Positions 1 to 8,483 of a stretch of 64,000 bases of DNA are shown one piece after another. Position numbers and translations under genes: made by a program. Positions within the stretch are counted from its first letter, which is position 1, and each line of letters opens with the position of its first letter. This DNA is from Caballeronia sp. M1242 (GTDB lineage Bacteria; Pseudomonadota; Gammaproteobacteria; Burkholderiales; Burkholderiaceae). The stretch covers positions 310,001 through 374,000 of the forward strand of contig NZ_CP071132.1 of assembly GCF_017220215.1 (NCBI RefSeq), in the 5' to 3' direction. Under the pieces are notes generated by a model that was not told the origin of the DNA, did not search any database, and saw nothing but the letters and a program-made list of their open reading frames with translations.

Positions 1-654
1 CGCGTGGTTGATGGTCCATGCAAGCAGCCGCCGCGGGTCGCCGGCGGGATTCGCGGGCGTTGCGTCGAAGAGCGGCCGGCCGTCGTACGTAAAGGCCATC
101 GTCGGCGATACGAAGGGGAACGACTCGTCATACGGCACGCCTTCGCCGAGCACCAACGCGCCGTGATTCTGCAGATCCGCGAGTTGCCAGAGTTTGTCGA
201 CATCCGGCCATCCGGCGAAGCGGCTTGCGACGACTTCGATGGCCGAATGAATGCAATCTATAGCGGCCAGCACTTGCGCGTCGTCGTACGGACCGCTACC
301 CGCTTCGAAGCGCCGGTTGAACGTGAACGCCACTTCGAGTTCCAGCGCGGCCTTACCGAAGGCCTGCATCGAAAGGCGCGCGCCCGAGCGATGCACGCCG
401 TCCGCCGGCAGAAGCGCAGCCTGAATGGGACCGTCCGTCGATTTGGCACCCACCTTCCAGCCGCCGATGACACCTGCATGACCGGCATCCGCGACGCCTG
501 CGCCGACCGCGCACAATGTCGCCTCTTGCACAGCGTAGGCTTCGTCGGCGCTCGTTGGTCGCGCGCCTTCGGGCAAGGTGTCGAGCTTCGCGCGATGCGC
601 CTTTGCTTGCACCAAGAGGCGAGCGGCAGCCGCAGCGTCGAACCGGGCGCTCAC
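1..654 (-). CDS. 2-keto-4-pentenoate hydratase family protein, 3' end outside window
   Basis: The frame starts with GTG at 654 and runs 218 codons to the window edge without a stop, so the C-terminus is missing. The protein resembles the MhpD/fumarylacetoacetase-like fold: GGWKVGAKS near residues 63-71, LELEVAF with the paired acidic residues that bind the divalent metal, IHSAIEVVASRF, and QNHGALVLG. Family members hydrate 2-hydroxy-penta-2,4-dienoates or act on related 2-keto acids in the cytoplasm. The GTG overlaps the TGA of the upstream aminotransferase (GTGA), which suggests translational coupling in one operon. The substrate cannot be told from sequence. The family call is fairly safe. 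Confidence 0.8.
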   Translation of the reverse strand, partial: MSARFDAAAAARLLVQAKAHRAKLDTLPEGARPTSADEAYAVQEATLCAVGAGVADAGHAGVIGGWKVGAKSTDGPIQAALLPADGVHRSGARLSMQAFGKAALELEVAFTFNRRFEAGSGPYDDAQVLAAIDCIHSAIEVVASRFAGWPDVDKLWQLADLQNHGALVLGEGVPYDESFPFVSPTMAFTYDGRPLFDATPANPAGDPRRLLAWTINHA

Positions 655-1871
655 GCGGCCACCTTCAATTCGGGCTTCGCGATATGGCTCGTCAGATGGC
701 TCATCGCTGCGGCCACGCCGCTGTCTTTCAGTGGTACGCCCGCGAGATTCAGTCCCATTTCGCAGCCCGTTAGCGCGGCCATCAGCGTGAGGTCGTTGCA
801 GTCGCCCAGGTGCCCGATGCGGAACATGCGACCCCTCAGCTTGCCGAGGCCCGTGCCCAGCGACATGTCGAAGTGCTCGTAGATAAGCTTGCGGACAGAG
901 TCGGCATCGACGCCTTCCGGCATCATCACGCCCGTGAGCACCGGCGAGTAGACGGCGGGATCGGCACATTGAATCTCGAGTCCCCACGCCGTGACCGCGG
1001 AACGGCACGCCGCCGCTAGCCGCTGATGCCGCGCGAACACATTGTCGAGCCCTTCCCCGAGAATCATGTCCAGCGCTTCGAGGAGGCCGTACAGCAGGTT
1101 CGTGTTCGGCGTGTAGGGCCAATAGCCCTGCTTGTTCATTTCGATGATCTCTTTCCAGTCCCAGAACGCGCGCGGCAGCTTGGCCTCGTTCGATGCCTCG
1201 AGCGCCTTTTGCGAGACCGCGTTGAAGCTGATGCCCGGCGGAAGCATCAAGCCTTTCTGCGAGCCCGACACGGTGACGTCGACGCCCCATTCGTCGTGGC
1301 GGTAATCGGCGGATGCAAGGCCCGAGATGGTATCGACGAGGAGCAGCGCGGGATGGCCCGCGGCATCCATTGCGCGGCGCACTGCGGCGATGTCGGAGGT
1401 CACGCCGGTCGACGTCTCGTTATGAACGACGCAGACGGCCTTGATCGCATGCTGCGTGTCTTCGCGCAGGCGCTTCTCGATCACGTCGGGCTGCACGCCG
1501 CGACGCCAGCCTTCGATGCCCGGCAACCCCAAAAACTCGGGCTTCAGGCCGAGTTTCTCGGCCATCTTCTTCCATAGGCTCGCGAAGTGGCCCGTCTCGT
1601 ACATGAGGACGGCATCGCCCGGACTCAGCGTATTGGAGAGCGCCGCTTCCCACGCGCCCGTTCCCGACGCCGGATAGATCACGACCGGTTGCGTCGTTTT
1701 GAAGATCCGCTTGATGCCGTCCAGCACTTTCAGGCCGAGTGCGCCGAACTCCGGACCGCGATGGTCGATCGTCGGGTAGCTCATTGCACGCAGAATGCGA
1801 TCGGGCACCGGACTCGGCCCTGGAATCTGCAAAAAGTGACGGCCAGCGGGATGAAAGTCGAGCGTCAGCAT
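651..1871 (-). CDS. PLP-dependent alanine/serine-glyoxylate aminotransferase family protein
   Basis: A 406-residue class V aminotransferase of the serine-glyoxylate/alanine-glyoxylate group. The family moves an amino group from serine or alanine to glyoxylate. Seen are the N-terminal PGPSPVPDRIL motif (18-28), YPASGTGAWEAAL (66-78) in the cofactor site, VHNETSTG (149-156), VDTISGLAS, and the PLP lysine in SGSQKGLMLPPG (Lys206). Length is normal for the family. It is first in a two-gene operon with the hydratase and divergent from a GntR regulator gene. A perfect 16-bp palindrome lies 24 bp upstream of its ATG and is the likely operator. The exact amino donor is not determined. Confidence 0.88.
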   Translation of the reverse strand: MLTLDFHPAGRHFLQIPGPSPVPDRILRAMSYPTIDHRGPEFGALGLKVLDGIKRIFKTTQPVVIYPASGTGAWEAALSNTLSPGDAVLMYETGHFASLWKKMAEKLGLKPEFLGLPGIEGWRRGVQPDVIEKRLREDTQHAIKAVCVVHNETSTGVTSDIAAVRRAMDAAGHPALLLVDTISGLASADYRHDEWGVDVTVSGSQKGLMLPPGISFNAVSQKALEASNEAKLPRAFWDWKEIIEMNKQGYWPYTPNTNLLYGLLEALDMILGEGLDNVFARHQRLAAACRSAVTAWGLEIQCADPAVYSPVLTGVMMPEGVDADSVRKLIYEHFDMSLGTGLGKLRGRMFRIGHLGDCNDLTLMAALTGCEMGLNLAGVPLKDSGVAAAMSHLTSHIAKPELKVAA

Positions 1872-1894
1872 CAGTGCGCGTCCTCAAAAATTGA

Positions 1895-1910
1895 ATTTTG
1901 CATGCAAAAT
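1895..1910. promoter_or_regulatory. Perfect 16-bp palindrome, likely GntR/FCD operator
   Basis: ATTTTGCATGCAAAAT is its own reverse complement. It sits in the divergent spacer, 24 bp before the aminotransferase ATG and about 125 bp before the GntR gene. Many FCD-type GntR regulators bind short AT-flanked palindromes of this style, so repression of the aminotransferase operon is the simplest reading. The palindrome is seen directly; the assignment to the neighbouring regulator is inference. Confidence 0.6.
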
Positions 1911-2034
1911 ACTCTAACGCAGTGACTCGCGCCGGCAAAGGATTTATTAGGCCGAATGGGCTAGGGATAACCCGTTAGCGGTTTTTCAGCCATTCCGTGA
2001 GCTAGAATTACCGAAACGAATTTCGAGGTATTGA

Positions 2035-2778
2035 ATGCAAAACCTGGATATACCGGAATCGCGCTTGCCGTCCGCTCTGTTGCCCAAGCTCGAACGGCTA
2101 CGGCTTCACGACACCGTGGTGGACAACCTGCGCGGCTTCATTGTCGAGGGCTTGCTCGCGCCGGGAGTCAAGCTCAACGAGCGCACGCTCTGCGAGAAAC
2201 TCGGCATCTCGCGGACACCGCTGCGTGAAGCACTCAAGGTCCTGGCGGCCGAAGGGCTGATCGAGATAGCGCCTAACAGAGGCGCCTCCGTCGCGCAGAT
2301 GAGCGACCTCGAGATTCGAGAGATGTTCGAACTGATGAGCGGGCTCGAAGCGTTTTCCGGTGAACTGGCTTGCGAACGCATCACGCCTGCCGAGATTGCG
2401 GATATAAAGGCTTTGCATCAGGAGATGGTGCAATGTCGCGCGCAGAACGATCTGTCCGGCTATTACACCCGAAACCGTGCCATTCACGACAAGATCAACG
2501 AGGCCGCGCGCAACACGGCGCTGCGGCAAACCTACGTGTCGATCAATCGTCGTTTGCAGGCGCTGCGGTTTCGCTCCAACTTTCAGACGCCGAAGTGGGA
2601 CAGCGCCATTCGCGAGCACGAGGAGATGATCGCGGCACTGGAAACGCGCGACGGCCCGCGCATGGCTGCCATTCTGCGCCGCCATCTGTTGGGCAAGCGC
2701 GATGCGGTGCTCGCGGAGCGCACCCTCACGACGGTCAAGCCTACTGTGCCGGCAAAGCGCCGCGCCAAAGACGCATAA
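2035..2778 (+). CDS. GntR family transcriptional regulator, FCD domain
   Basis: A 247-residue regulator with an N-terminal winged helix-turn-helix (about 25-90; VDNLRGFIVEGLLAPGVKLN and GISRTPLREALKVLAAEGLI) and an FCD effector domain (about 95-230) with the helical pattern typical of FadR-like proteins. The ATG is preceded by a gagg box six bases away. It is divergent from the aminotransferase/hydratase operon, which it probably controls through the palindrome at 1895. FCD domains usually bind a small organic acid, often with a metal; the ligand here is unknown. The C-terminus is lysine/arginine rich. Confidence 0.9.
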   Translation: MQNLDIPESRLPSALLPKLERLRLHDTVVDNLRGFIVEGLLAPGVKLNERTLCEKLGISRTPLREALKVLAAEGLIEIAPNRGASVAQMSDLEIREMFELMSGLEAFSGELACERITPAEIADIKALHQEMVQCRAQNDLSGYYTRNRAIHDKINEAARNTALRQTYVSINRRLQALRFRSNFQTPKWDSAIREHEEMIAALETRDGPRMAAILRRHLLGKRDAVLAERTLTTVKPTVPAKRRAKDA

Positions 2779-3067
2779 TGAATGCAAGTTGTGGTCGCCG
2801 TTTTGCTTCAAGTGCAGGGCGAGATCGGCGAGAAGGAAAGTTTTCCGGCCGACTGCGTGATTGACCTTCGCTCAGTCCAAGTACAAGCGGGTTTCTCGTC
2901 GACGCATCGTGCTGGGTGACGGCGCTTTATGCCTTCTGCCTGCCGCTCATCGTCATCAGTGGGATGTCCACAACGCCGCTCGTTTCGGTCCCGTCGTGCC
3001 GGAGGACCTTGTCAGCTCGACAGCTGGCGCAGGCTCCAGACCCGGCATTCTTGATTCGGCATTCAGC

Positions 3068-3991
3068 ATGCAATCGACCCGAAGTGTCGCTGCCACCGTC
3101 ATCGAACTGCCTTTCACCCGTCCCTTCGACTGGACCCGCTTGTGCGCCTTCATCGGCGGACGAGCGTCGGCGGGCGTCGAGACGGTCGAGGGCGGCGTGT
3201 ATCGTCGCGCGATCGCATGGCGCGGCGAGGACGGAATCGTCGAGGTGAGGCCGCACGAGCGTAAGCATCGTCTGGTGGTTACGGTGCAGGGCGATGTTTG
3301 TCACCACGCCAACGAACTCGCGGAGCCGCTGTCGCGCATGTTCGACGTCGGCGCTGATCCGCGCGCGATCGGTCGCTGGCTGGCGCGCGATCCGCTGCTC
3401 GCGCCGCTCGTCGAGGCCGCGCCCGGCTTGCGTGTTCCGGGCGCCTGGTCCGGGTTCGAGCTCGTCGTGCGGACCATCGTCGGCCAGCAGGTAAGCGTGA
3501 AGGGCGCATCGACGATCATGGCGCGCATCGTTCAACGTGCCGGGCGGCGCATCGACGGTCATGTGCATGAAGGCACGGCCTGGCGGTTCCCGACGCCGGC
3601 GGAACTCGCCGCTGCCGATCTCGGCCAGATCGGCATGCCGGGCAAACGGGTCGAGACCGTGCAGCGGTTTGCGCAAGCCGTGGCCACGGGCGCACTACCG
3701 ATCGATACGCCGGGGATCGATCGCGAGCACCTGAAACGTGAGCTGCTCGCCATGCCCGGCATCGGACCGTGGACCGTCGGTTATGTGGCGATGCGGGCGC
3801 TACGCGATCCCGACGCGTGGCCCGATGCCGACCTCGTGCTCATGCAGGCAATTGCGCGTCACGAGCCGTCGCTGACCACATCGGTCCAACAACGAGCGTA
3901 CACCGATCGCTGGCGCCCCTGGCGTGCCTACGCCGCGATGCATCTGTGGAACCGCGTTGCCATGGAAGCCGGCCGCGCGCGAGGCGGATAG
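3068..3991 (+). CDS. alkA: DNA-3-methyladenine glycosylase II (AlkA-like)
   Basis: Base-excision repair enzyme that removes alkylated purines. From the ATG at 3068 it is 307 residues. The start of the AlkA N-terminal domain is seen (LPFTRPFDWTRL, GVETVEGGVYRR), then the HhH-GPD fold with VGQQVSVKGA, the hairpin LLAMPGIGPWTVGYVAMRAL (about 226-245) and the catalytic aspartate in PDADLVLM (Asp255). The frame is open back to 2861, but the extra 69 residues resemble no known domain and have no good ribosome site, so the internal ATG is preferred. In many Burkholderiaceae this domain is fused behind an Ada-type zinc/AraC module; here no intact module is present. Confidence 0.82.
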   Translation: MQSTRSVAATVIELPFTRPFDWTRLCAFIGGRASAGVETVEGGVYRRAIAWRGEDGIVEVRPHERKHRLVVTVQGDVCHHANELAEPLSRMFDVGADPRAIGRWLARDPLLAPLVEAAPGLRVPGAWSGFELVVRTIVGQQVSVKGASTIMARIVQRAGRRIDGHVHEGTAWRFPTPAELAAADLGQIGMPGKRVETVQRFAQAVATGALPIDTPGIDREHLKRELLAMPGIGPWTVGYVAMRALRDPDAWPDADLVLMQAIARHEPSLTTSVQQRAYTDRWRPWRAYAAMHLWNRVAMEAGRARGG

Positions 3992-4156
3992 GTTTGCATG
4001 CGGTCGACTGTATGCCGCATGCCCGACGTTTGCATACCGAATGCAGTTCATGGTTCTGCGGCATTGTCGACCTATAGAGCGGCAGCAGCCTCCGGCACTC
4101 AGTTCACGAATGCCATGCAGGCGTATAGTCTGCGTGACGCACAACGGGAGAACACC

Positions 4157-4594
4157 ATGAACGACGAGACGTGGCAGTACCAGGTGCGCATTCGCCTCAG
4201 TCCGTACTACGCGCAATTGGTGCGCAAAGAGCCTGGACATGCGGCGCTGTCACCGCTGAATGCGCTGATGAGCAAGCACGACGCGGTACTGAAATGCCAG
4301 TTCGACGCCTTCGCCGATTACGTGGCCGAAGCGGAACGCGAAGGCACGCAGCACTATCCGCTCTATCGATGGACGCGCGAAACGATCGAGAATCCCGCCA
4401 AGAAAGCGAAGTATCTCGAAGCCTTCACGCTGTATGTGGGTGGCGGCGAGCTATACGACAAAGCGATAGCCGATGCGCTCGAGGCCGATCTCATGCAGCT
4501 CAAGTCGAACTTCAGCGACGCCATCATCGACATTAGCAAACTCGATTCGAATCCGGCCCACAATCCGCAGCCGCCGTCGTACGGCAAAAATTGA
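4157..4594 (+). CDS. Conserved hypothetical protein, 145 aa
   Basis: Start chosen at the ATG preceded by a gggag box 6 bases away; the frame is open further upstream but without a ribosome site. The protein is soluble, acidic and mostly helical by composition, with no signal peptide or membrane segment and no cysteine motif (one cysteine). A central stretch rich in Lys/Ala/Glu is followed by a Pro/Asn-rich tail ending in PPSYGKN. No family recognised. It stands alone between the glycosylase and the secreted repeat protein. Confidence 0.7.
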   Translation: MNDETWQYQVRIRLSPYYAQLVRKEPGHAALSPLNALMSKHDAVLKCQFDAFADYVAEAEREGTQHYPLYRWTRETIENPAKKAKYLEAFTLYVGGGELYDKAIADALEADLMQLKSNFSDAIIDISKLDSNPAHNPQPPSYGKN

Positions 4595-4888
4595 CGGAAC
4601 CTGTGGTTCGTAAGCAGAGCACTGCGGGGGCTAGCGAGTTGCCCGCGCATCCAAGATGGCATCGACATCCATGCACGCCATGCGCTGCCGCGAGGTTCCG
4701 CATTGAAGCAACGGACGACACCGCAAAGTCAATAAATGGAGGGGAATTCGTAGCGAAGTCAGAGTTCGCATCGACGCCCACGACATCGCATGAAACAAGT
4801 TCGCGCGGGACATCGCCCCGTCGTTCTCCTATAGTCACCGCGTCGCCACACGCAACGCCAAGTGGCTCGCTTATCGAGGAGAACTACC

Positions 4889-5773
4889 GTGAACGACAAA
4901 TCGAATCTCGCTGGCTCATTCTCCTCGAAGGCGGGCTTGCGCCGGCTGCTGATCGCCATCGCGACGACAGCGCTCGCACTATCGAGCGGTTCAGCTTTCG
5001 CGGGCTGGGCGCGCGGCGGCACGGCATATACCGGCCGCGGCGCGTATAGCGGCGCGCACGTGGGCGCGTGCGGCGGCGGAAGCTGTTCGCACGCAGGCGG
5101 TGTCATGAACCCGTGGGGCAGCGTCGCGACGAATTCCGGCACGGTGACGCGCACGGCCCCGGGCCAGTTCTCCAATTCGGGCACGGCCTACGGCCCCTAT
5201 GGACGGTCCATGCAACACGCAGGCGACACGACATGCGCGGGCGGTTCGTGCTCGCATACCGGCAACTTGACCGGCCCGAACGGCAAAACCGCAACGACCG
5301 CGGATACCGTGATGCGTAGCGCACCGGGCCAGTACTCGTCCTCGGGCTCCGTAACGGGACCGAACGGGAACACATCCACGCACAGCGCATCGACGACTTG
5401 CGCCGGCTATACGTGCAACCGCTCGGGCACGATCGACACATCGAACGGCGGCACGATCACGCATGCGGGCAGCGCGACGAGCGTCGCGCAGGGCGTCGTC
5501 GTTACATCGAGCACGGTCACCGCCACCACGGGCACGCACAGCGCCACGGTCGTGTCAGGCGGCACCGTCACCGGCGGCACCACGGTCGTCGCGGTGCCGC
5601 CGCCCTCTTCGACGGTCGTCGTCGCTCCGCCGCCTTCGCCCACCACAGTCGTTGTGGCCGCGCCCTCGCCGCCGCAGCCGGTCGCGGTGTATGCCGCACC
5701 CGCGCCGCGTCCCGCTGTCTGGGTTCCGGGTCACTGGGTCGGAACCGTGTGGATTCCGGCTCACTGGGCCTGA
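4889..5773 (+). CDS. Secreted protein with 55-residue Cys-containing tandem repeats and C-terminal WxPGHW motif
   Basis: A GTG start is chosen because a gaggag box lies six bases before it. The 294-residue product has a clear signal peptide (RRLLIAIATTALALSS then SAFA, cleavage before GWARGG). The mature part is Gly/Ser/Thr rich and holds tandem units of exactly 55 residues, each opening with CxGxxC followed by S/N and containing RTAPGQF or RSAPGQY and a GPNG or GPYG turn. After that come a Thr/Val-rich stretch, a Pro/Val-rich linker and a C-terminus with WVPGHW and WIPAHW, a motif seen in small Burkholderia surface proteins. Likely periplasmic or surface exposed. Function unknown. Confidence 0.78.
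   Translation: MNDKSNLAGSFSSKAGLRRLLIAIATTALALSSGSAFAGWARGGTAYTGRGAYSGAHVGACGGGSCSHAGGVMNPWGSVATNSGTVTRTAPGQFSNSGTAYGPYGRSMQHAGDTTCAGGSCSHTGNLTGPNGKTATTADTVMRSAPGQYSSSGSVTGPNGNTSTHSASTTCAGYTCNRSGTIDTSNGGTITHAGSATSVAQGVVVTSSTVTATTGTHSATVVSGGTVTGGTTVVAVPPPSSTVVVAPPPSPTTVVVAAPSPPQPVAVYAAPAPRPAVWVPGHWVGTVWIPAHWA
5069..5500 (+). repeat. 165-bp coding tandem repeat (two full units plus a partial third)
   Basis: The cysteine codons that open each unit lie at 5069, 5234 and 5399, an exact 165-bp (55-codon) period. DNA identity between units is only moderate, so the repeat is old and kept at protein level. Each unit has one CxGxxC pair; the third unit diverges after about 30 residues. Confidence 0.75.
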
Positions 5774-5910
5774 ATGCAAGATGCAATTGCGAACAAGGCA
5801 GTGCCGTCGGATGCACGCCTGGCGGTACACTGCGAGTCAACGCAGCTTTCGAACGGACTCGACATGCGTGAAGGCTTCCGCGGTATTCAAAATGCGAAGG
5901 CGGTTCGGCA

Positions 5911-7266
5911 ATGACGCGGCCTCGCATGCCACGCTCGCACTTCGCGCGCGATCATGCGAGGCGAGTCGTGCACGACCTCACGTGGTCAGTCGGGCCGCTT
6001 GTCCTCGCATCGGCTCTCGCCATTGCGCTAGTCGTGTGGCTCGTCGATCCCGCGCCACCGCGATCCATCACCATCACGGCGGGGCCGACCGATAGCTCGC
6101 TGTATCAGATCGCCGGGGAGTATGCAAAGCTGCTGGCGCGTAACGGCGTCGCGCTGAAAGTGCTGCCGTCCGACGGCTCGGTGCAGAACGTCGAACGCCT
6201 GCTGGATGCGAAGGCTCATGTCGATCTCGGACTGGTGCAAGGCGGCATCGCCACACCGGAGCAAGCGTCGTCGCTAATGTCGCTTGGCAGCGTGGCTTAC
6301 GTGCCCTTGGTCGTGTTCTATCGCGGCAAGGGCCTCACGCTGCTCTCGCAGCTGGAAGGCAAGCGCGTTGCCATCGGACGCGAAGGCAGCGGCACGCGCA
6401 CGCTGTCGCTGAAGCTGCTCGAAGCGAATGGCATTACTCCCGGGGGCAGCACCGAACTGCTATCGACCGATGGGCTTCAGGCTGCCACGCAGCTCGTCAG
6501 CAAAGAGGCCGACGCAGTGTTCCTGAGCGGCGATTCGGCGACGCGCACGTTGATGCTGCGCCTCTTGAAGGTGCCCGGCATCTCGGTGATGGACTTCAAT
6601 GAAGCGGACGCCTATACGCGCCTCTTTCCCTATCTCGACCAGATCGAGTTGCCGCCCGGCGTCCTCGATCTCGGCCGGCGCGTTCCGCCGCAAGCCGTGC
6701 ATCTCATCAGCCCGACCGTCGAACTGGTGGCACGCACGAGCCTGCATCCGGCGTTGTCAGACTTGTTGATCGAAGCGGCGCAGGAAGTGCACGGCAAGGC
6801 GGGACTGTTGCAGCGCGCGGGTCAATTCCCGAGCCCGGTCGCGCACGAGTTCCCGATCAGTGAAGACGCGAGCCGCTATTACCGCTCCGGCAAGAGCTTC
6901 CTGTATCGCGCGCTGCCGTTCTGGCTGGCGAACGTGGCCGATCGCGCGCTGGTGTTGCTGCTGCCCGTGGCCGTGCTGATTTTTCCCGCGCTTCGACTCG
7001 TGCCGGCGTTGTATCGGTGGCGCGTGCGATCGCGCATCTATCGCTATTACGGCGCGCTCATCTCATTGGAGCGCGGCGCGATGCATCTTTCGAGCGATGA
7101 CGAACGGCGCGCGCTACTTGTCGAACTGGACGACATCGAGGCTTCACTCGATACGCTGAAATTGCCGCTCGCCTATACGGATGCGCTTTATGTGCTTCGC
7201 GAGCACATCGGCTTCGTGCGCTCGCGATTGAGTACTGCGGGCAGACGAGACCAGCAGACCGTCTGA
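5911..7266 (+). CDS. TAXI-family TRAP solute-binding protein with membrane anchors
   Basis: A 451-residue protein. An N-terminal membrane segment (about 25-46) is followed by a TAXI-type periplasmic binding domain (about 50-315), marked by ITAGPTDSSLYQIAGEYAKLL, VGREGSGTRTLS-like sequence (AIGREGSGTRTL) and VQGGIATPEQ. A second membrane segment lies at about 333-360 (ALVLLLPVAVLIFPALRL), then a cytoplasmic tail of about 90 residues rich in charged helices. Classical TAXI proteins are free and work with a DctQM permease; none is encoded nearby. It may act as a sensor or with a distant permease. An alternative start lies at 5926. Confidence 0.82.
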   Translation: MTRPRMPRSHFARDHARRVVHDLTWSVGPLVLASALAIALVVWLVDPAPPRSITITAGPTDSSLYQIAGEYAKLLARNGVALKVLPSDGSVQNVERLLDAKAHVDLGLVQGGIATPEQASSLMSLGSVAYVPLVVFYRGKGLTLLSQLEGKRVAIGREGSGTRTLSLKLLEANGITPGGSTELLSTDGLQAATQLVSKEADAVFLSGDSATRTLMLRLLKVPGISVMDFNEADAYTRLFPYLDQIELPPGVLDLGRRVPPQAVHLISPTVELVARTSLHPALSDLLIEAAQEVHGKAGLLQRAGQFPSPVAHEFPISEDASRYYRSGKSFLYRALPFWLANVADRALVLLLPVAVLIFPALRLVPALYRWRVRSRIYRYYGALISLERGAMHLSSDDERRALLVELDDIEASLDTLKLPLAYTDALYVLREHIGFVRSRLSTAGRRDQQTV

Positions 7267-7302
7267 CGCTGGCCGCGCATCGCATGAGCCGCGATCAACG
7301 CA

Positions 7303-8280
7303 TCACTTGAAGCCCGCCACCGCGTGCGGCACATAAGGTGCTTCCAGTTGCGCGATCTCTTCGGGCGTCAAATTTAGCGACAACGCTGCGACTGCATCGC
7401 TCACATGATGAGGCTTCGAAGCGCCGATGATAGGCGCGGTCACCGGCGCTCGTTGCGCCACCCAGGCCAGCGCGACCTGAGCGCGCGGAACGTTGCGTGC
7501 CTTCGCCACGGCCGCCACTGCCTCGACTACCGCGCGATCGGCATCATGCGTCTGATAAAGCGTGCTGCCGAACGTATCTGTTTGCTGACGCTCGGAAGTC
7601 GCATCCCAATCGCGCGTGAGACGTCCTCGTGCAAGCGGACTCCACGGCAGTACGCCGATGCCCTGATCCGCGCATAGCGGCAACATCTCGCGTTCTTCTT
7701 CGCGATAGAGAAGGTTCAAGTGATTCTGCATCGTCTTGAACTCAGTCCAGCCATTTGCGCGCGACGTATAGAGTGCTTTGCTGAACTGCCACGCATACAT
7801 CGACGATGCGCCGATATAGCGCGCTTTACCGGCCTTCACGACGTCATGCAATGCTTCGAGCGTCTCCTCGATGGGCGTCGTATAGTCCCAGCGATGGATC
7901 TGATAGAGATCCACGTAATCGGTCCCGAGCCGTCGCAGGCTATTGTCGATCTCGTTCATGATCGCCTTGCGCGACAGCCCTGCGCCATTGGGACCCGGCC
8001 GCATGCGATTGAATACCTTGGTCGCAATCACGATGTCATCGCGCGTGGTCATTTCGCGCAACGCGCGTCCGACGATTTCTTCCGACGTCCCGTCGGAATA
8101 CGTATTGGCAGTGTCGAAGAAATTAATGCCTGCATCGAGCGCTTGCTGAATGATGGGACGGCTCTTCTCTTCATCGAGCGTCCAGGGATGCGTGCCGCGT
8201 TCGGGAATACCGAACGTCATGCAGCCAAGGCACAGGCGCGACACTTCCAGACCAGTTGTACCGAGTTTCACGTAGTCCAT
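7303..8280 (-). CDS. Aldo/keto reductase
   Basis: A 325-residue NAD(P)H-dependent oxidoreductase of the AKR superfamily. The N-terminal strand (MDYVKLGTTGLEVSRLCLG), the catalytic tetrad region FFDTANTYSDGTSEE (Asp, Tyr), IATKVF (Lys) and YQIHRWD (His), and the C-terminal cofactor loop APIIGASKPHH are all present. A gagaat-type box precedes the ATG. It converges with the TAXI gene and is the most downstream gene on this strand before the sugar-acid cluster. A catabolic role with its neighbours is possible but not shown. Confidence 0.9.
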   Translation of the reverse strand: MDYVKLGTTGLEVSRLCLGCMTFGIPERGTHPWTLDEEKSRPIIQQALDAGINFFDTANTYSDGTSEEIVGRALREMTTRDDIVIATKVFNRMRPGPNGAGLSRKAIMNEIDNSLRRLGTDYVDLYQIHRWDYTTPIEETLEALHDVVKAGKARYIGASSMYAWQFSKALYTSRANGWTEFKTMQNHLNLLYREEEREMLPLCADQGIGVLPWSPLARGRLTRDWDATSERQQTDTFGSTLYQTHDADRAVVEAVAAVAKARNVPRAQVALAWVAQRAPVTAPIIGASKPHHVSDAVAALSLNLTPEEIAQLEAPYVPHAVAGFK

Positions 8281-8428
8281 CGGGATATTCTCCTTGCGGT
8301 CGAATGAGTTTAGAAAGATGGCGTCATCGCGTGTGAGGCCAAGACAATGACATTAGCGCAGGTTGCAATGCGCTGCTTGCCGCGACCTTGTCGTCCACAC
8401 AAAGGAGTCGGTCATTCGCACAAAGAAA

Positions 8429-8452
8429 AGTGCCCGCGCGGTGGCGGGCACT
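8429..8452 (-). terminator. Intrinsic terminator for the MFS gene
   Basis: A 9-bp perfect stem AGTGCCCGC / GCGGGCACT with a six-base loop. Read on the minus strand it is followed by a T-rich run (cttttctttg). It lies 32 bp past the stop of the MFS gene at 8484. Confidence 0.8.
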
Positions 8453-8483
8453 CAAAGCTACGCGAATTAGAAACGGTATCGAA

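Noticed and set aside
2861..3067. Possible remnant of an Ada/AraC HTH (QAGFSSTH...RRF in another frame) upstream of alkA
   Set aside because: Ada-AlkA fusions are common in this group, but the match is short, needs a stop and an extra residue, and may be chance.
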